Of a stretch of DNA of 64,000 nucleotides, positions 36,170-45,418 are shown one piece after another. The first letter of the stretch is position 1. Each line of letters opens with the position of its first letter. The position numbers were made by a program, and so were the translations under genes. The stretch is taken from positions 102,972 through 166,971 of the forward strand of contig CATLLN010000003.1 of the NCBI GenBank assembly GCA_950022695.1, written 5' to 3'. The stretch is from an uncultured bacterium. Its GTDB lineage: Bacteria > Cyanobacteriota > Vampirovibrionia > Gastranaerophilales > Gastranaerophilaceae. The notes beneath the pieces were generated by a model that was not told the DNA's origin, did no database searches, and saw nothing but the letters and a program-made list of their open reading frames with translations.

Positions 36170-36970
36170 CTAAATATCTAGTTTTGCAGATTTTGAACAA
36201 TCACAATTTTCGCAAACCGGCGGAATATTTTCTATCATAGTAAATAATAAAGATTTTAAATTAGCCACATTATTATTAAACACTTCCATAACCGCTTCGT
36301 GAGAAACCGGAGGAACATCCCCTACAAGCCCTGCATCATAATCTGTAATAAGTGAAATATTTAACGGACACATATTAAGTTCTTTTACTAAATAAGCTTC
36401 AGGGAAAGCAGTCATATTAATAACCTGCCATCCTTGTTTTGTAAAGAATGCTGATTCAGCTTTTGTAGAAAATCTAGGTCCATTAATTACAACAACAGTA
36501 CCTGATTCGTGAACAGTAATTCCTAAATCCTTACCGGTTTTAATTGCAAGAGCTCTCAATTCTGAACAATACGGATCAGCCGGTGACGGATGCTGTACTA
36601 CAGGTCCTTCATAGAAAGTTGTTTTTCTGCCGTCTGTCCAATCAACAAACTGATCACAAATTACAAAATCACCAGGTTTAACTTCTTTTTGTAAGCTTCC
36701 TGCAGCGCAAGGTGAAATTACTCTTTTGCAGCCTAAATGTTTCATTGCCCAAACATTTGCTCTGAAATTTACCAAATGAGGGGGAATTGAATGGTCTCTG
36801 CCATGACGAGGCATAAACGCTACTCTATAGTTGCCGATTTTACCAATAAATACACTGTCACTTGTTTTTCCATAAGGTGTATCAACTTTTACTTCTTCAA
36901 TATTTTCTAAAAAGCTGTAAAAGCCTGAACCGCCAAATACGCCAATATCCGCTTTATCTAAAATTTCCAT
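36170..36970 (-). CDS. mtnP: S-methyl-5'-thioadenosine phosphorylase
   Basis: 266 residues, PNP-type phosphorylase that cleaves methylthioadenosine to adenine and methylthioribose-1-phosphate in methionine salvage. The phosphate-binding GGSGFY near 14-19, PRHGRDHSIPPH (residues 54-65), ISPCAAGSL near 90, and the substrate loop GPRFSTKAES and NMTAFPEA agree with MTAP-II. It heads the yggT - trkA - trkH operon. MetK, the SAM source, is at 52116. Confidence 0.93.
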   Translation of the reverse strand: MEILDKADIGVFGGSGFYSFLENIEEVKVDTPYGKTSDSVFIGKIGNYRVAFMPRHGRDHSIPPHLVNFRANVWAMKHLGCKRVISPCAAGSLQKEVKPGDFVICDQFVDWTDGRKTTFYEGPVVQHPSPADPYCSELRALAIKTGKDLGITVHESGTVVVINGPRFSTKAESAFFTKQGWQVINMTAFPEAYLVKELNMCPLNISLITDYDAGLVGDVPPVSHEAVMEVFNNNVANLKSLLFTMIENIPPVCENCDCSKSAKLDI

Positions 36971-37173
36971 AATCTATTCTCCTTATCCATCTAATCAATA
37001 AAGTTATTCTACAATAATAAAACCAAATTTTCAATCAATTATACTTTTGTTTACAAAAGCATTAGCACAAACAGGTAATACAAGATTACCCGCCTATCTA
37101 ATTTCAAAACTCATATGTATTTTATTTAATATAATTAATCTTTTTCATACTTCCAGCTATTCTTAATTCAAAC

Positions 37174-37199
37174 GAGTCTCTTATGAGACTCTTTTCTTT
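37174..37199 (+). terminator. Orphan terminator-like hairpin
   Basis: Stem GAGTCTC / GAGACTC with TTAT loop and TTTTCTTT tail on the plus strand. No annotated plus-strand gene lies upstream in the 36971-37350 gap, so it may end a small RNA. Confidence 0.6.
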
Positions 37200-37200
37200 G

Positions 37201-37281
37201 TCCTCGGCCGGACTGGGCAATATGCTACACATTGTTTCCAAGTCATATCAGTAATTCAGCTCCGCAGGGTTCTCGGTCGGA
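37201..37281 (+). repeat. Dispersed intergenic repeat, copy C
   Basis: Full-length copy: CCTCGGCCGGA at one end, TTTCCAAGTCAT core, TTCAGCTCCGCAG and TCTCGGTCGGAG at the other. Copies A and D align to it. It lies between the orphan terminator and the promoter at 37294. The rest of the 36971-37350 gap is AT-rich with no gene seen. Confidence 0.75.
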
Positions 37282-37293
37282 GAAAATAACATC

Positions 37294-37322
37294 TGTACAA
37301 AATCCGAAACATGTGCTAAGAT
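37294..37322 (+). promoter_or_regulatory. Promoter of the 37351 secreted protein operon
   Basis: TGTACA at 37294, a 17-base spacer and TAAGAT at 37317, 29 bases before the ATG; SD GAGGGA follows. Confidence 0.6.
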
Positions 37323-37350
37323 AAAATTTACAAGAAAAGAGGGATAAATT

Positions 37351-38025
37351 ATGATGAAAAAAGTTTTAGGAGTAATATTAACATTATTGTTAGCAGCTCA
37401 AGTCACACTTGCTGCACCATTTAACGCAAAAGCAAAAACAAAAAGAATTCCTGCAGGAACTACACTTGATTTAAAAATGCTTAATACAATAGATACATCT
37501 ATAAACGCAGCTGGAACAGGTTTTTCTGCAATATTATTAACTGACCAGATTGCAGATGATGATGTAATATTACCATCAGGCTCAATTATTAGAGGAGATG
37601 TTAAAGGCATCGCAGAACCTAAAAGAATGTCTAAAGGTGCTGTGTTATACTTAAACTTTGACCACGTTGTTACTCCAAACGGCAGACAATTACCGTTATC
37701 ACTAAATGTTACAGGTCGTACAGATTTAACTATGGATGGCGGAATCACTACCACAAGAGGTTATTATGACGCTTGGAAGCAAACTTGTACTAAATCAAAA
37801 CAAATTACTAAAAACTCTATTAAATGGGGCGAAAGCGTAACTGACACAGGTTGGAAATATGTTGTAGTACCATTTTCAGCAGCCGGCGGAGTTATTGGAA
37901 CTGCAGGTTACTTTGTTTACGGCAGTATCGCTGATATGATTAAAAAAGGTAAACACGTAAATATTCCTAAAGATGAAGTGCTTCACGTAATCCTTGTTGA
38001 CCCGATTGATGTCCCTGTTATCTAG
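37351..38025 (+). CDS. Secreted hypothetical protein
   Basis: 224 residues with a signal peptide (about 1-22, cleavage near LAAP). The mature part is Gly/Thr-rich with beta strands; LPSGSIIRGDVKGIAEPKR recalls the beta-barrel of VirB10/TrbI-type proteins, though nothing proves it. A hydrophobic Gly-rich stretch VPFSAAGGVIGTAGYFVYGSI lies near 170-190 and may be membrane-associated. SD GAGGGA is upstream. It is followed after 8 bases by the TPR gene, likely one transcript. Function unknown. Confidence 0.6.
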   Translation: MMKKVLGVILTLLLAAQVTLAAPFNAKAKTKRIPAGTTLDLKMLNTIDTSINAAGTGFSAILLTDQIADDDVILPSGSIIRGDVKGIAEPKRMSKGAVLYLNFDHVVTPNGRQLPLSLNVTGRTDLTMDGGITTTRGYYDAWKQTCTKSKQITKNSIKWGESVTDTGWKYVVVPFSAAGGVIGTAGYFVYGSIADMIKKGKHVNIPKDEVLHVILVDPIDVPVI

Positions 38026-38033
38026 GCTTTTAT

Positions 38034-38957
38034 ATGTCAAAGTTTGATAAAATAGAAGAATTACAAAGAATTATCAAAGAAGATTCCGCTAATCTTGATG
38101 CCAGACGTCAGTTAGCGGTTCTTCTAATGGATTGCGGATTTAATGAAGAATCCCTCGGACATCTTTTACATTTATCAAAAGCTTTCAGCTATGATGAAGG
38201 AATTTTTTATAATTTAGGTATTGTTTATGAAAAGATGAAAAATTTTCCAAAAGCAAAAGAAGCATATCTTAAAGCTCTTGAACTTGAACCGGAATACCAG
38301 GATGCAATTTATAATCTTGGACTTGTTTATACGGAATTAAGAGAATATGACTTTGCAATCGAATGTTTTAATAATATCTTAGAAAACGATCCTGAAGATT
38401 CTAATTCATATTTCAATCTGGGGCTTGTATATTTCAAAAAGAACAATCTTATTCTGGCAATTGAAAATTTTCAAAAAACTATTGACATAAACGATGAAGA
38501 CTTATACGCTCATTTTTATATCGGAAACATCTTAAAAGAATTTGGCGATCTTGAAGCCGCTAAAGAAAAATTTGAAAAAGTAATTGAGCTTTCTCCAAAC
38601 TACAGCTGGGCATATTTTAACCTTGCCGCAATCTATAATGAAGAAAATCAGGCGCAAATGGCAATCGAAAACCTTCAAAAAACTATTGAAATGAACCCTT
38701 ATGATATTGAAGCTTATAAGTTATTAATAAGACTACTTTTAAAAGAGCAGGATTACGCGGGAGCTGTAGAAACTGTTGAAATTGCTCTTTCTGAATGTGA
38801 AGAAACAGGTGATATTGATTATCTGGCGGCTTTGACATATGAATCCGCAGGTGACATTGAAAACGCAATTATTTATTTTGAAAAAGCAATTAAAAATTAT
38901 CAAACACTATCTTTATCTGTACAAAAAGTAAAATCCGAGCTTAATAAATTAAAATAA
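38034..38957 (+). CDS. TPR-repeat protein
   Basis: 307 residues, seven to eight tetratricopeptide repeats over residues 45-300; repeats such as AKEAYLKALELEPEYQDAIYNLG, quoted in part (LKALELEPEY), and FEKVIELSPNYSWAY. No signal peptide, so cytosolic. Eight bases after the secreted-protein gene. The ATG has only a weak SD. Scaffold function inferred. Confidence 0.82.
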   Translation: MSKFDKIEELQRIIKEDSANLDARRQLAVLLMDCGFNEESLGHLLHLSKAFSYDEGIFYNLGIVYEKMKNFPKAKEAYLKALELEPEYQDAIYNLGLVYTELREYDFAIECFNNILENDPEDSNSYFNLGLVYFKKNNLILAIENFQKTIDINDEDLYAHFYIGNILKEFGDLEAAKEKFEKVIELSPNYSWAYFNLAAIYNEENQAQMAIENLQKTIEMNPYDIEAYKLLIRLLLKEQDYAGAVETVEIALSECEETGDIDYLAALTYESAGDIENAIIYFEKAIKNYQTLSLSVQKVKSELNKLK

Positions 38958-39026
38958 AATGAACCGCTTTAATTCGCTTGTGTTAAAATATAATCATTAA
39001 GAATATTTAATGAGGATAATTTTATT

Positions 39027-40757
39027 ATGAAAATGTCAAAATTATTTGTACAAACCCTGAGAGAGTTCCCTTCTGATGCTGAGGTTATATCTCATAAAAT
39101 GCTGGCTCGTGCAGGTTATATCAGAAAACTTACATCAGGTGTATATAACTTTTTACCATTAATGTGGAGAGTTTTGAAAAAAGTTGAAAACATAGTTCGT
39201 GATGAAATGGATAAAGCAGGAGCTCAAGAGCTTTTAATGCCGTTTGTTCAGCCAAAAGAGCTTTGGATTGAATCAGGCAGATGGGAAGCTTACGGAAAAG
39301 AATTGATGAGATTGAAAGACCGTCATAACCGTGAAATGTGTCTTGGACCGACTCACGAAGAAATTATCACATCAATTGCCCGTGATGTTTTAAAATCATA
39401 CAAACAATTACCAACAAATTTATATCAAATTCAATCAAAATTCAGAGATGAAGTTCGTCCAAGATTCGGTTTGTTAAGAGGACGTGAATTTATTATGAAA
39501 GATGCGTACAGCTTTGCGACCAGTCAAGAAGAACTTGATAAAGAATATGCAAACATGTGGCAGGCTTATACAAACATATTTAATCGCTGCGGGCTTGCAA
39601 CAAAAGCTGTTCAATCAGATTCCGGCGCTATTGGCGGAAGCGTTTCTCACGAATTTATGGTAATTACAGATACAGATGCAGGCGAAAACGATGTATTTTA
39701 TTGTGACGATTGCGATTATGCTGCAAACTCAAATCATGCGGTTTCAAAACTTCCTCAAACCATTGTTGAAGGGAATTTTGAAAAAACAGAAATCGTAGAC
39801 ACACCAAATACTCATTCAATTGAAGAGCTTTGTGAATATTTAAATATTCCTGCAACAATAATTTTAAAAACACTGGTTTATATTATTGATAAAAAACCTG
39901 TTTTAGCACTAATTAGAGGCGACAAACAGATTGAAGAAACAAAACTTTTAAATGCAGTTGAAGGAATGGAAATCCGAATCGCAACATCCGGTGAAATTGA
40001 AGAGTTAATGCAAAACAATGGATTTAATGCGATACCGGGATTTATCGGTCCAAAAGGCTTTAAAGATCTAACAATAATCGCTGATAACACCGTTAAAGAA
40101 TTAAAAAACTTCGTTGTTGGTGTAAATCAAAACGATAAACATATGGTTGGGGCAAACTTTGATGATTTAGCACTAGCAGATGTTAAATTTGAAGATATAA
40201 GACTTGTTGAAGCCGGCGAACTTTGCCCACAATGCGGTAAGCCGCTAAAAGTTACACGTGGTATTGAAGTCGGAAACATCTTCCAGCTTGGTACAAAATA
40301 TTCAAAACCTATGAACGCTGTTTATCTTGATGCTGATGGTAAAGCAAAACCATATATTATGGGCTGTTACGGTATCGGAATTTCAAGAACTGCTGCTGCT
40401 GCTGTTGAAGCACATCACGATGATTGGGGTATTAAATGGCCTTTAGCAATTGCACCGTATCACGTTGTAATCGTTCCTGTCAGTACAAAAGATGAGCTTC
40501 AAATGAGCGTTGCAACTAAAATGTATGAAGAATTATTAGCTGCAGGCGTTGAAGCTGTACTTGATGATCGTGACGAAAGACCGGGTGTAAAATTCAAAGA
40601 TGCTGATCTTATCGGCTTCCCATATAGAATTACAGTTGGTAAAACAATCACCGAAGGTAATGTTGAATTTGTTGTTCGTGCAACAGGCGACAAAATAACT
40701 GTAAAACCGGAAGAAGCTGTCAAAAATATTATTGAAGAAGTTCAAAAAATCAAATAG
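39027..40757 (+). CDS. proS: Prolyl-tRNA synthetase
   Basis: 576-residue class II enzyme charging tRNA-Pro, with the bacterial-type architecture. Catalytic class II motifs include RSxFRDEVRPRFGLLRGREF-like (FRDEVRPRFG) near residue 145. An editing (INS/YbaK-like) domain lies at about 230-380. The anticodon-binding domain is C-terminal (about 475-576) with DDRDERPGVKF. SD GAGG is about 13 bases upstream; a second ATG two codons on is closer. PanD follows ten bases later. Confidence 0.96.
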   Translation: MKMSKLFVQTLREFPSDAEVISHKMLARAGYIRKLTSGVYNFLPLMWRVLKKVENIVRDEMDKAGAQELLMPFVQPKELWIESGRWEAYGKELMRLKDRHNREMCLGPTHEEIITSIARDVLKSYKQLPTNLYQIQSKFRDEVRPRFGLLRGREFIMKDAYSFATSQEELDKEYANMWQAYTNIFNRCGLATKAVQSDSGAIGGSVSHEFMVITDTDAGENDVFYCDDCDYAANSNHAVSKLPQTIVEGNFEKTEIVDTPNTHSIEELCEYLNIPATIILKTLVYIIDKKPVLALIRGDKQIEETKLLNAVEGMEIRIATSGEIEELMQNNGFNAIPGFIGPKGFKDLTIIADNTVKELKNFVVGVNQNDKHMVGANFDDLALADVKFEDIRLVEAGELCPQCGKPLKVTRGIEVGNIFQLGTKYSKPMNAVYLDADGKAKPYIMGCYGIGISRTAAAAVEAHHDDWGIKWPLAIAPYHVVIVPVSTKDELQMSVATKMYEELLAAGVEAVLDDRDERPGVKFKDADLIGFPYRITVGKTITEGNVEFVVRATGDKITVKPEEAVKNIIEEVQKIK

Positions 40758-40766
40758 GATGAAAAA

Positions 40767-41123
40767 ATGTTATTAGAGTTTTTATATTCAAAAATACACA
40801 GAGCGACAGTAACTGATGCTAATCTTAATTATGTCGGCTCAATTACAATAGATGAAGAATTATTAAATGCTGCAAATATGAAAGAATGGCAGAAAGTTGA
40901 AATTCTTGACGTGAATAATGGTGAAAGATTCCAAACTTATATTATAAAAGGAAAAGCCGGTTCCGGAGACATATGTCTTAACGGTGCAGCTGCAAGAAAA
41001 GTTCAACCTGGAGACAAAGTCATTATCGTAACTTACGGACAGTTTGAAGAAAAAGAACTTAAAGACTTCAAACCTACTGTTGTTATAGTCGACGATGATA
41101 ACAAAATTGTAGAAACTAAATAA
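40767..41123 (+). CDS. panD: Aspartate 1-decarboxylase
   Basis: 118 residues; makes beta-alanine for pantothenate and CoA. The pyruvoyl precursor cleaves between Gly24 and Ser25 in YVGSITID. Also RATVTDAxLxY at about 12-21 and CLNGAAAR near 72-79 with the Arg and Asn active-site residues. Downstream of proS by 10 bases, SD AGGA close to the ATG. Normal length. Confidence 0.95.
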   Translation: MLLEFLYSKIHRATVTDANLNYVGSITIDEELLNAANMKEWQKVEILDVNNGERFQTYIIKGKAGSGDICLNGAAARKVQPGDKVIIVTYGQFEEKELKDFKPTVVIVDDDNKIVETK

Positions 41124-41146
41124 TTAAGCCTTTATATAATCTTTAC

Positions 41147-41175
41147 TTGACCTTTTGGCAAAAACTCTCTAAACT
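41147..41175 (+). promoter_or_regulatory. Promoter of glnA
   Basis: TTGACC at 41147-41152, 17-base spacer, TAAACT at 41170-41175. A leader of about 50 bases follows. No NtcA-type GTA-N8-TAC site was seen nearby. Confidence 0.6.
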
Positions 41176-41232
41176 TAATAAGTAATCTTTTTTAAAAAGA
41201 ATAGATTTGAAAACACAGGAAAAGAGGTTAGT

Positions 41233-42597
41233 ATGACAGAGTTCAAACACAAAAGATTGGACGGCAGGAATTTTACAAGAGACGAAGTTAAGAGCTTAAT
41301 AAAAGAATATAATATCAAGTTTATAAAGCTTCAATTCGTTGATATCAATGGTCAGGTTAAGAATATGTCTATTCCGTCAGAGCATATTGATAAGGTTCTG
41401 GACAATGAAATTATGCTTGACGGTTCATCAATAAAAGGGTTTAGAAGTATTGAAACATCAGATATGTTCTTCCATCCGGACATCAACAGTTTTCAAATCT
41501 TACCTTGGAGAGAACATAACGGAATTAATGTTGCACGCTTAATCTGTGATATTTATAATGCAGACGGAACACCATTCGAAGGCTGCCCGAGATGTAACTT
41601 AAAAAGAGTTATGGAAGCAGCCCAGAAAATGGGATTTTCAATGAATATCGGACCGGAAGCTGAGTTTTTCTTATTTGCAAAAGATAAAAACGGCAATGTA
41701 ACAACAGAAACTCAAGACCGCGCAGGATACTACGATGTAGGTCCGGAAGATTTGGGAGAAGATGTCCGCTCAGATATCGTTTTAACCCTTCAGGAAATGG
41801 GATTTGACATAGAAGCATCTCACCATGAAGTAGCAGACGGACAGCACGAAGTAGATTTCAGATATGCTGATATTTTAACTGCTGCTGATAACGTTGCGAC
41901 ATTTAGAATTGCAGTTAAAGCAATCGCCGCAAAACACGATCTTCATGCTACATTTATGCCAAAACCAATTTTCGGCATAAACGGTTCAGGTATGCACTGC
42001 AATGTTTCGTTGTTTAAAGACGGTAAAAACGCGTTTTATGATGAAAAAGCAGAATACCAGCTTTCAGATGAAGCAAAATACGCAATTGGCGGTATGCTAA
42101 AACACGTAAAAAGTATTACAGCTATTACAAACCCTGTAGTAAACAGTTATAAACGTTTAGTTCCGGGATATGAAGCACCGGTTTATCTGGCATGGTCACT
42201 TGCAAACAGAAGTGCTCTTTTAAGAGTACCGGCAAAACGCGGAGTGTCAACAAGAGTGGAACTTCGTTCACCTGATCCGGCTTGTAACCCGTATTTAGCA
42301 TTTGCAGCCATCTTAGAAGCTTGTCTTGACGGCATCAGAAATAAAATTGATCCGCCAGCTCCGGTTGAATCAAATATTTATAAATTAACTTCCAAAGAAC
42401 GCAAAAAACAAAGAATTGATTCTTTACCTGGAAGTCTTGCTGAAGCTCTAGATTATATGGATAAATCACTTGTTGCACAAGCAGCTTTAGGTGAACACAT
42501 ATTTAAAGAATTTATGACATCTAAAAAGAAAGAATGGGATTCATTCAGAACATACGTTTCTCAATGGGAACTTGATAAATATCTTGAAAGATACTAA
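41233..42597 (+). CDS. glnA: Glutamine synthetase, type I
   Basis: 454 residues; ATP-dependent ammonia assimilation, glutamate to glutamine. GSI-alpha type with LDGSSIKGF (residues 57-65), metal-binding GPEAEFFLF, HEVADGQHEVDFRY, NGSGMHCNVSLF and RVPAKRG. C-terminus has no adenylylation Tyr motif (KNLYDLPPE) of GSI-beta, so feedback control by proteins or products is likely. SD GAGG. A terminator closes it. Confidence 0.95.
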   Translation: MTEFKHKRLDGRNFTRDEVKSLIKEYNIKFIKLQFVDINGQVKNMSIPSEHIDKVLDNEIMLDGSSIKGFRSIETSDMFFHPDINSFQILPWREHNGINVARLICDIYNADGTPFEGCPRCNLKRVMEAAQKMGFSMNIGPEAEFFLFAKDKNGNVTTETQDRAGYYDVGPEDLGEDVRSDIVLTLQEMGFDIEASHHEVADGQHEVDFRYADILTAADNVATFRIAVKAIAAKHDLHATFMPKPIFGINGSGMHCNVSLFKDGKNAFYDEKAEYQLSDEAKYAIGGMLKHVKSITAITNPVVNSYKRLVPGYEAPVYLAWSLANRSALLRVPAKRGVSTRVELRSPDPACNPYLAFAAILEACLDGIRNKIDPPAPVESNIYKLTSKERKKQRIDSLPGSLAEALDYMDKSLVAQAALGEHIFKEFMTSKKKEWDSFRTYVSQWELDKYLERY

Positions 42598-42598
42598 C

Positions 42599-42636
42599 AA
42601 AAAAGAGGCGGGAATCGATGATTCCCGCCTCTTTTT
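42599..42636. terminator. Bidirectional terminator between glnA and rsfS
   Basis: Perfect 11-bp stem GAGGCGGGAAT / ATTCCCGCCTC with A/T-runs on both strands. Confidence 0.9.
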
Positions 42637-42645
42637 ATTTATTAC

Positions 42646-43038
42646 TTATTTATTATATTCACTGTATTCTTTTGCAACTTCGCGCCATTCGTTTTCCAAA
42701 ATACTATATGCATGATTCCAGAATTTTTCTATCGCATAAGCTTCGCGTTCTTCTTTATGCAGAATATGAACAACAACATCACCGTAATCAATTAAATTCC
42801 AACGGTTTTTCATATCGTTTTCTTGCCGCAAAGGAAGTCTTGAAAATTCTGTCTTAACCTTATCTTTAACAGTTTCCATCAAAGCTTTAACCTGAGGAGT
42901 TGAATCTCCGGTTACAATTACAAAATAATCAGCAAGTGATGATACATTACTTATATTTAAAATTGTAATATCTTTTGCCAGCTTATCATCTAAAAATTGT
43001 GCAACAATACACGCAAACTTATGAGAATCTAATTCCAT
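42646..43038 (-). CDS. rsfS: Ribosomal silencing factor RsfS
   Basis: 130 residues from ATG 43038; the TTG at 43062 that would add eight residues has no SD and would overlap rpiB. Family core: DDKLAKDITILNISNVSSLADYFVIVTG in pieces (DITILNI, ADYFVIVTG), and WNLIDYGDVVVHIL, EREAYAIEKFWNHA. Binds L14 (uL14) and blocks subunit joining in starvation. Follows rpiB by 16 bases. Confidence 0.92.
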   Translation of the reverse strand: MELDSHKFACIVAQFLDDKLAKDITILNISNVSSLADYFVIVTGDSTPQVKALMETVKDKVKTEFSRLPLRQENDMKNRWNLIDYGDVVVHILHKEEREAYAIEKFWNHAYSILENEWREVAKEYSEYNK

Positions 43039-43054
43039 AAAAATATAGCCTTTC

Positions 43055-43489
43055 TTATTCAATAATGTCTACACGGCGCTTATGACGACCGCCTTCAAAC
43101 CCTGTTTTTAACCAAACATCTACAATATCAAGTGCTAAGTGTTCACCAATAACACGTTCGCCAAGACAAAGAACATTTGAATTATTGTGAGCTCTTGAAA
43201 CTCTTGCAGAATAAGTATCTGCACAAAGCGCCGCACGAATTCCGTGAACTTTATTTGCTGCAATTGACATACCAATACCTGTTCCGCAAACCAAAATACC
43301 TCTGTCGACTTCGCCTGATATAACTTTTTCTGCAACTTTTCTTGCAATTTCCGGATAATCACAGGATTCTGGAGTATGAGTACCAACATCAACAAATTCG
43401 ATACTTCTATACTTCAAATAATCAATAATACTTTCTTTGTAACGAAAACCACCGTGATCTGAACCGATTGCAACTTTTAAATGTTCCAT
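43055..43489 (-). CDS. rpiB: Ribose-5-phosphate isomerase B
   Basis: 144 residues from ATG 43489 (AAGGAG, 7 bases upstream; an in-frame ATG at 43507 is too long). Interconverts ribose-5-P and ribulose-5-P. Motifs: AIGSDHGGF (residues 6-14), the Cys in LVCGTGIGMSIAANK near 66-80, and RAALCADTYSARVSRAHNN. Upstream of rsfS in an operon. Confidence 0.93.
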   Translation of the reverse strand: MEHLKVAIGSDHGGFRYKESIIDYLKYRSIEFVDVGTHTPESCDYPEIARKVAEKVISGEVDRGILVCGTGIGMSIAANKVHGIRAALCADTYSARVSRAHNNSNVLCLGERVIGEHLALDIVDVWLKTGFEGGRHKRRVDIIE

Positions 43490-43561
43490 AAAAAACTCCT
43501 TATACAAGCTATAAACAAATTTTTGGTAAATCTATTGTACTATTTATTTCAAAAAAAGTCA

Positions 43562-43591
43562 AAATAAAAAGAGGCAGAAATGACGCCTCTT
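43562..43591 (-). terminator. Terminator of the flagellar operon
   Basis: Stem AAGAGGC / GCCTCTT read on the minus strand, followed by TTTTTATTTT, 120 bases downstream of the hook/rod gene, past the repeat copy. Confidence 0.65.
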
Positions 43592-43634
43592 GTAATTAAA
43601 TGGAGTTTAACAAAATTTTGTTCTGCAATGCTGC

Positions 43635-43711
43635 ACGAGGTACCTTGCGGAGCTGAGATGTTGAAATGACTTGGAAATAATATGTAACATATTACCAAAT
43701 CCGGCCGAGGA
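43635..43711 (-). repeat. Dispersed intergenic repeat, copy D
   Basis: Copy in the opposite orientation; on the minus strand it reads CCTCGGCCGGATT, ATTTCCAAGTCAT, CTCAGCTCCGCA and a divergent far end. It abuts the stop codon of the flagellar gene. Confidence 0.75.
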
Positions 43712-44551
43712 CTATGAACTACTTACCATTTGCATTGCCTGTTGCAATAAGTCTTTATTAGATGAAATCAATTTATTAACAACTTCCATCTGAACTTTTG
43801 CCATCTGATAGTATGAAATATTACCTTTAAAGTCTGCGTTTGAAAGTTCCAGCAAGCCTGAACGGATTTCACCACATCCAAGAACCGGTTTACCGGATTC
43901 TTCAGTTTCTAAAAATAAGCCGTCTCTGTATTCATAAAGTCCTGCGGCATTGTGGAAGTTTCTTGTAGTAATTCTATATAACGGAACAACTTTTTTGCCA
44001 TTTTCAGCTTTACCAACAATTGTACCGTCTTTTTTTATTTCATATTCATCATATTTTCCAAGGTACTTACCGTTATTCGGATCAATCCACATTTTTATAT
44101 TTGTAGTCGGAATATCAAGAGCACCGCCTTTTAACGCAGTTTCCTGGTACAAATCAGCACTTATGGGTTTTGTACCTTGCATAATTTCGCCTTTATCGTT
44201 TAATATATAACCTTGAACAGTATTACCGTTTTTTGCACGATAAACACCTTCACCGTCAAATGTAAATTCTCCCAAACGAGTGTAAACACTTCGTCCTTCC
44301 GCAGTTTTTGTCAAGAAGAAACCTTTACCTTCTAAAAATACGTTATCATTAGAAGTACCAGGGGTAGATTTACCCTGACTCATTTTTTTGCTGTAATCAT
44401 CATTTATAGCCCCGCCAAGAAAAGTTTTAAAATTCACCTGCTTTTCCTTAAAGCCCGGAGTATAAATATTAGTCATGTTATCTGCGATAACATCCATCCA
44501 GTTAATTGTTGCATATTGAGTATTTATTGCTGTTATAAAAGCATCATTCAT
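43712..44551 (-). CDS. Flagellar hook/basal-body rod protein (FlgE/F/G family)
   Basis: 279 residues. The N-terminal helix bears the family motif near DVIADNMTNIYTPGFK (compare NxLANxxTxGFK). The D1 core (GKGFFLTKT...YTRLGEFTFD) and C-terminal coiled coil LLELSNADFKGNISYYQMA (last 50 residues, ending LLQQAMQM) agree with distal rod or hook proteins, exported by the flagellar type III apparatus. It is short for FlgE, near FlgG/FlgF length. SD AAGGAG. Third in a fliJ-led operon. Which rod protein it is cannot be settled. Confidence 0.78.
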   Translation of the reverse strand: MNDAFITAINTQYATINWMDVIADNMTNIYTPGFKEKQVNFKTFLGGAINDDYSKKMSQGKSTPGTSNDNVFLEGKGFFLTKTAEGRSVYTRLGEFTFDGEGVYRAKNGNTVQGYILNDKGEIMQGTKPISADLYQETALKGGALDIPTTNIKMWIDPNNGKYLGKYDEYEIKKDGTIVGKAENGKKVVPLYRITTRNFHNAAGLYEYRDGLFLETEESGKPVLGCGEIRSGLLELSNADFKGNISYYQMAKVQMEVVNKLISSNKDLLQQAMQMVSSS

Positions 44552-44562
44552 AAATAAACTCC

Positions 44563-45417
44563 TTATTGTTTATTTCTTCTATTCTCTTTTTGCTGCTTGC
44601 TGCCGCGATTTGAGTATGATAAATCACTATATGGCAAATCATTTTCTGTGAAAGTATTTTTCAAAGATTCAATATTATTTCTCAAATACTGTTCAACAGC
44701 TTTATCACCGGGGATAAAATTTGCAGCTAAAGCTCCGTCTTTACCTACTCTTAAAATAACTGCTATATTTTGATCAAAATCAATTCTTAAAGGTTGATTA
44801 TTTTCTTTTGCAGTATTCAGAGCATTCAATAAAGTTTCTGAAATTTTTACATTTTTCTGAACTTCACGAACATCTGCTCCTTGGTTTAATAAATTCTGAG
44901 CCTGCACTGTAATATTTTGCATTGAAACATCGTTATTTTGTGTTAAATTAACAAAAAACTCTGCATCAGATTGACTCATTGAAATACTTGACGAAAAATC
45001 TAGACTCATCATACTTGATATACTTTGTATTTCATCCATTGCCATTATTTCAGAAGTAACATGTAGAGTTGAGCTATTAAGAACCTGACGAATATCATTA
45101 GTCAACATTGAATTTGCATCTAACAAAGAAATAGGTGCAGATTTATCATATTCAACTTGTCCATTTAAAGATAAATTCTTATTTTCATCTTCAACTTCGA
45201 TATTATCTTTTATTGAATTATCATCATTGTTTTTCTTTTCAGAGACATCCTCTGACTTTTTATCAGAAGCTTTATCTTTAGAATTTTCAGAAGAAACTTT
45301 CTCCATTTCATCCTTAAATGATGAAGATCCTGATTTTTTAGTACTTTCAGCACTTGATGAACCTGAAATTTGACTTGATGAACTTACTGATGTTGAAGCT
45401 GTTGCGTTAATACTCAT
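44563..45417 (-). CDS. Ser-rich protein at the FliK position
   Basis: 284 residues. Residues 1-90 are low-complexity, rich in Ser, Lys, Glu and Asp (no signal peptide). Residues 100-250 are predicted helical with MAMDEI and Gln/Asn. The last 30 residues are basic. No FliK C-terminal domain or FlgD motif was seen by eye, but fliK is the usual gene between fliJ and hook genes, so a divergent hook-length regulator is the best guess. One base after fliJ stop. Confidence 0.5.
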   Translation of the reverse strand: MSINATASTSVSSSSQISGSSSAESTKKSGSSSFKDEMEKVSSENSKDKASDKKSEDVSEKKNNDDNSIKDNIEVEDENKNLSLNGQVEYDKSAPISLLDANSMLTNDIRQVLNSSTLHVTSEIMAMDEIQSISSMMSLDFSSSISMSQSDAEFFVNLTQNNDVSMQNITVQAQNLLNQGADVREVQKNVKISETLLNALNTAKENNQPLRIDFDQNIAVILRVGKDGALAANFIPGDKAVEQYLRNNIESLKNTFTENDLPYSDLSYSNRGSKQQKENRRNKQ

Positions 45418-45418
45418 T

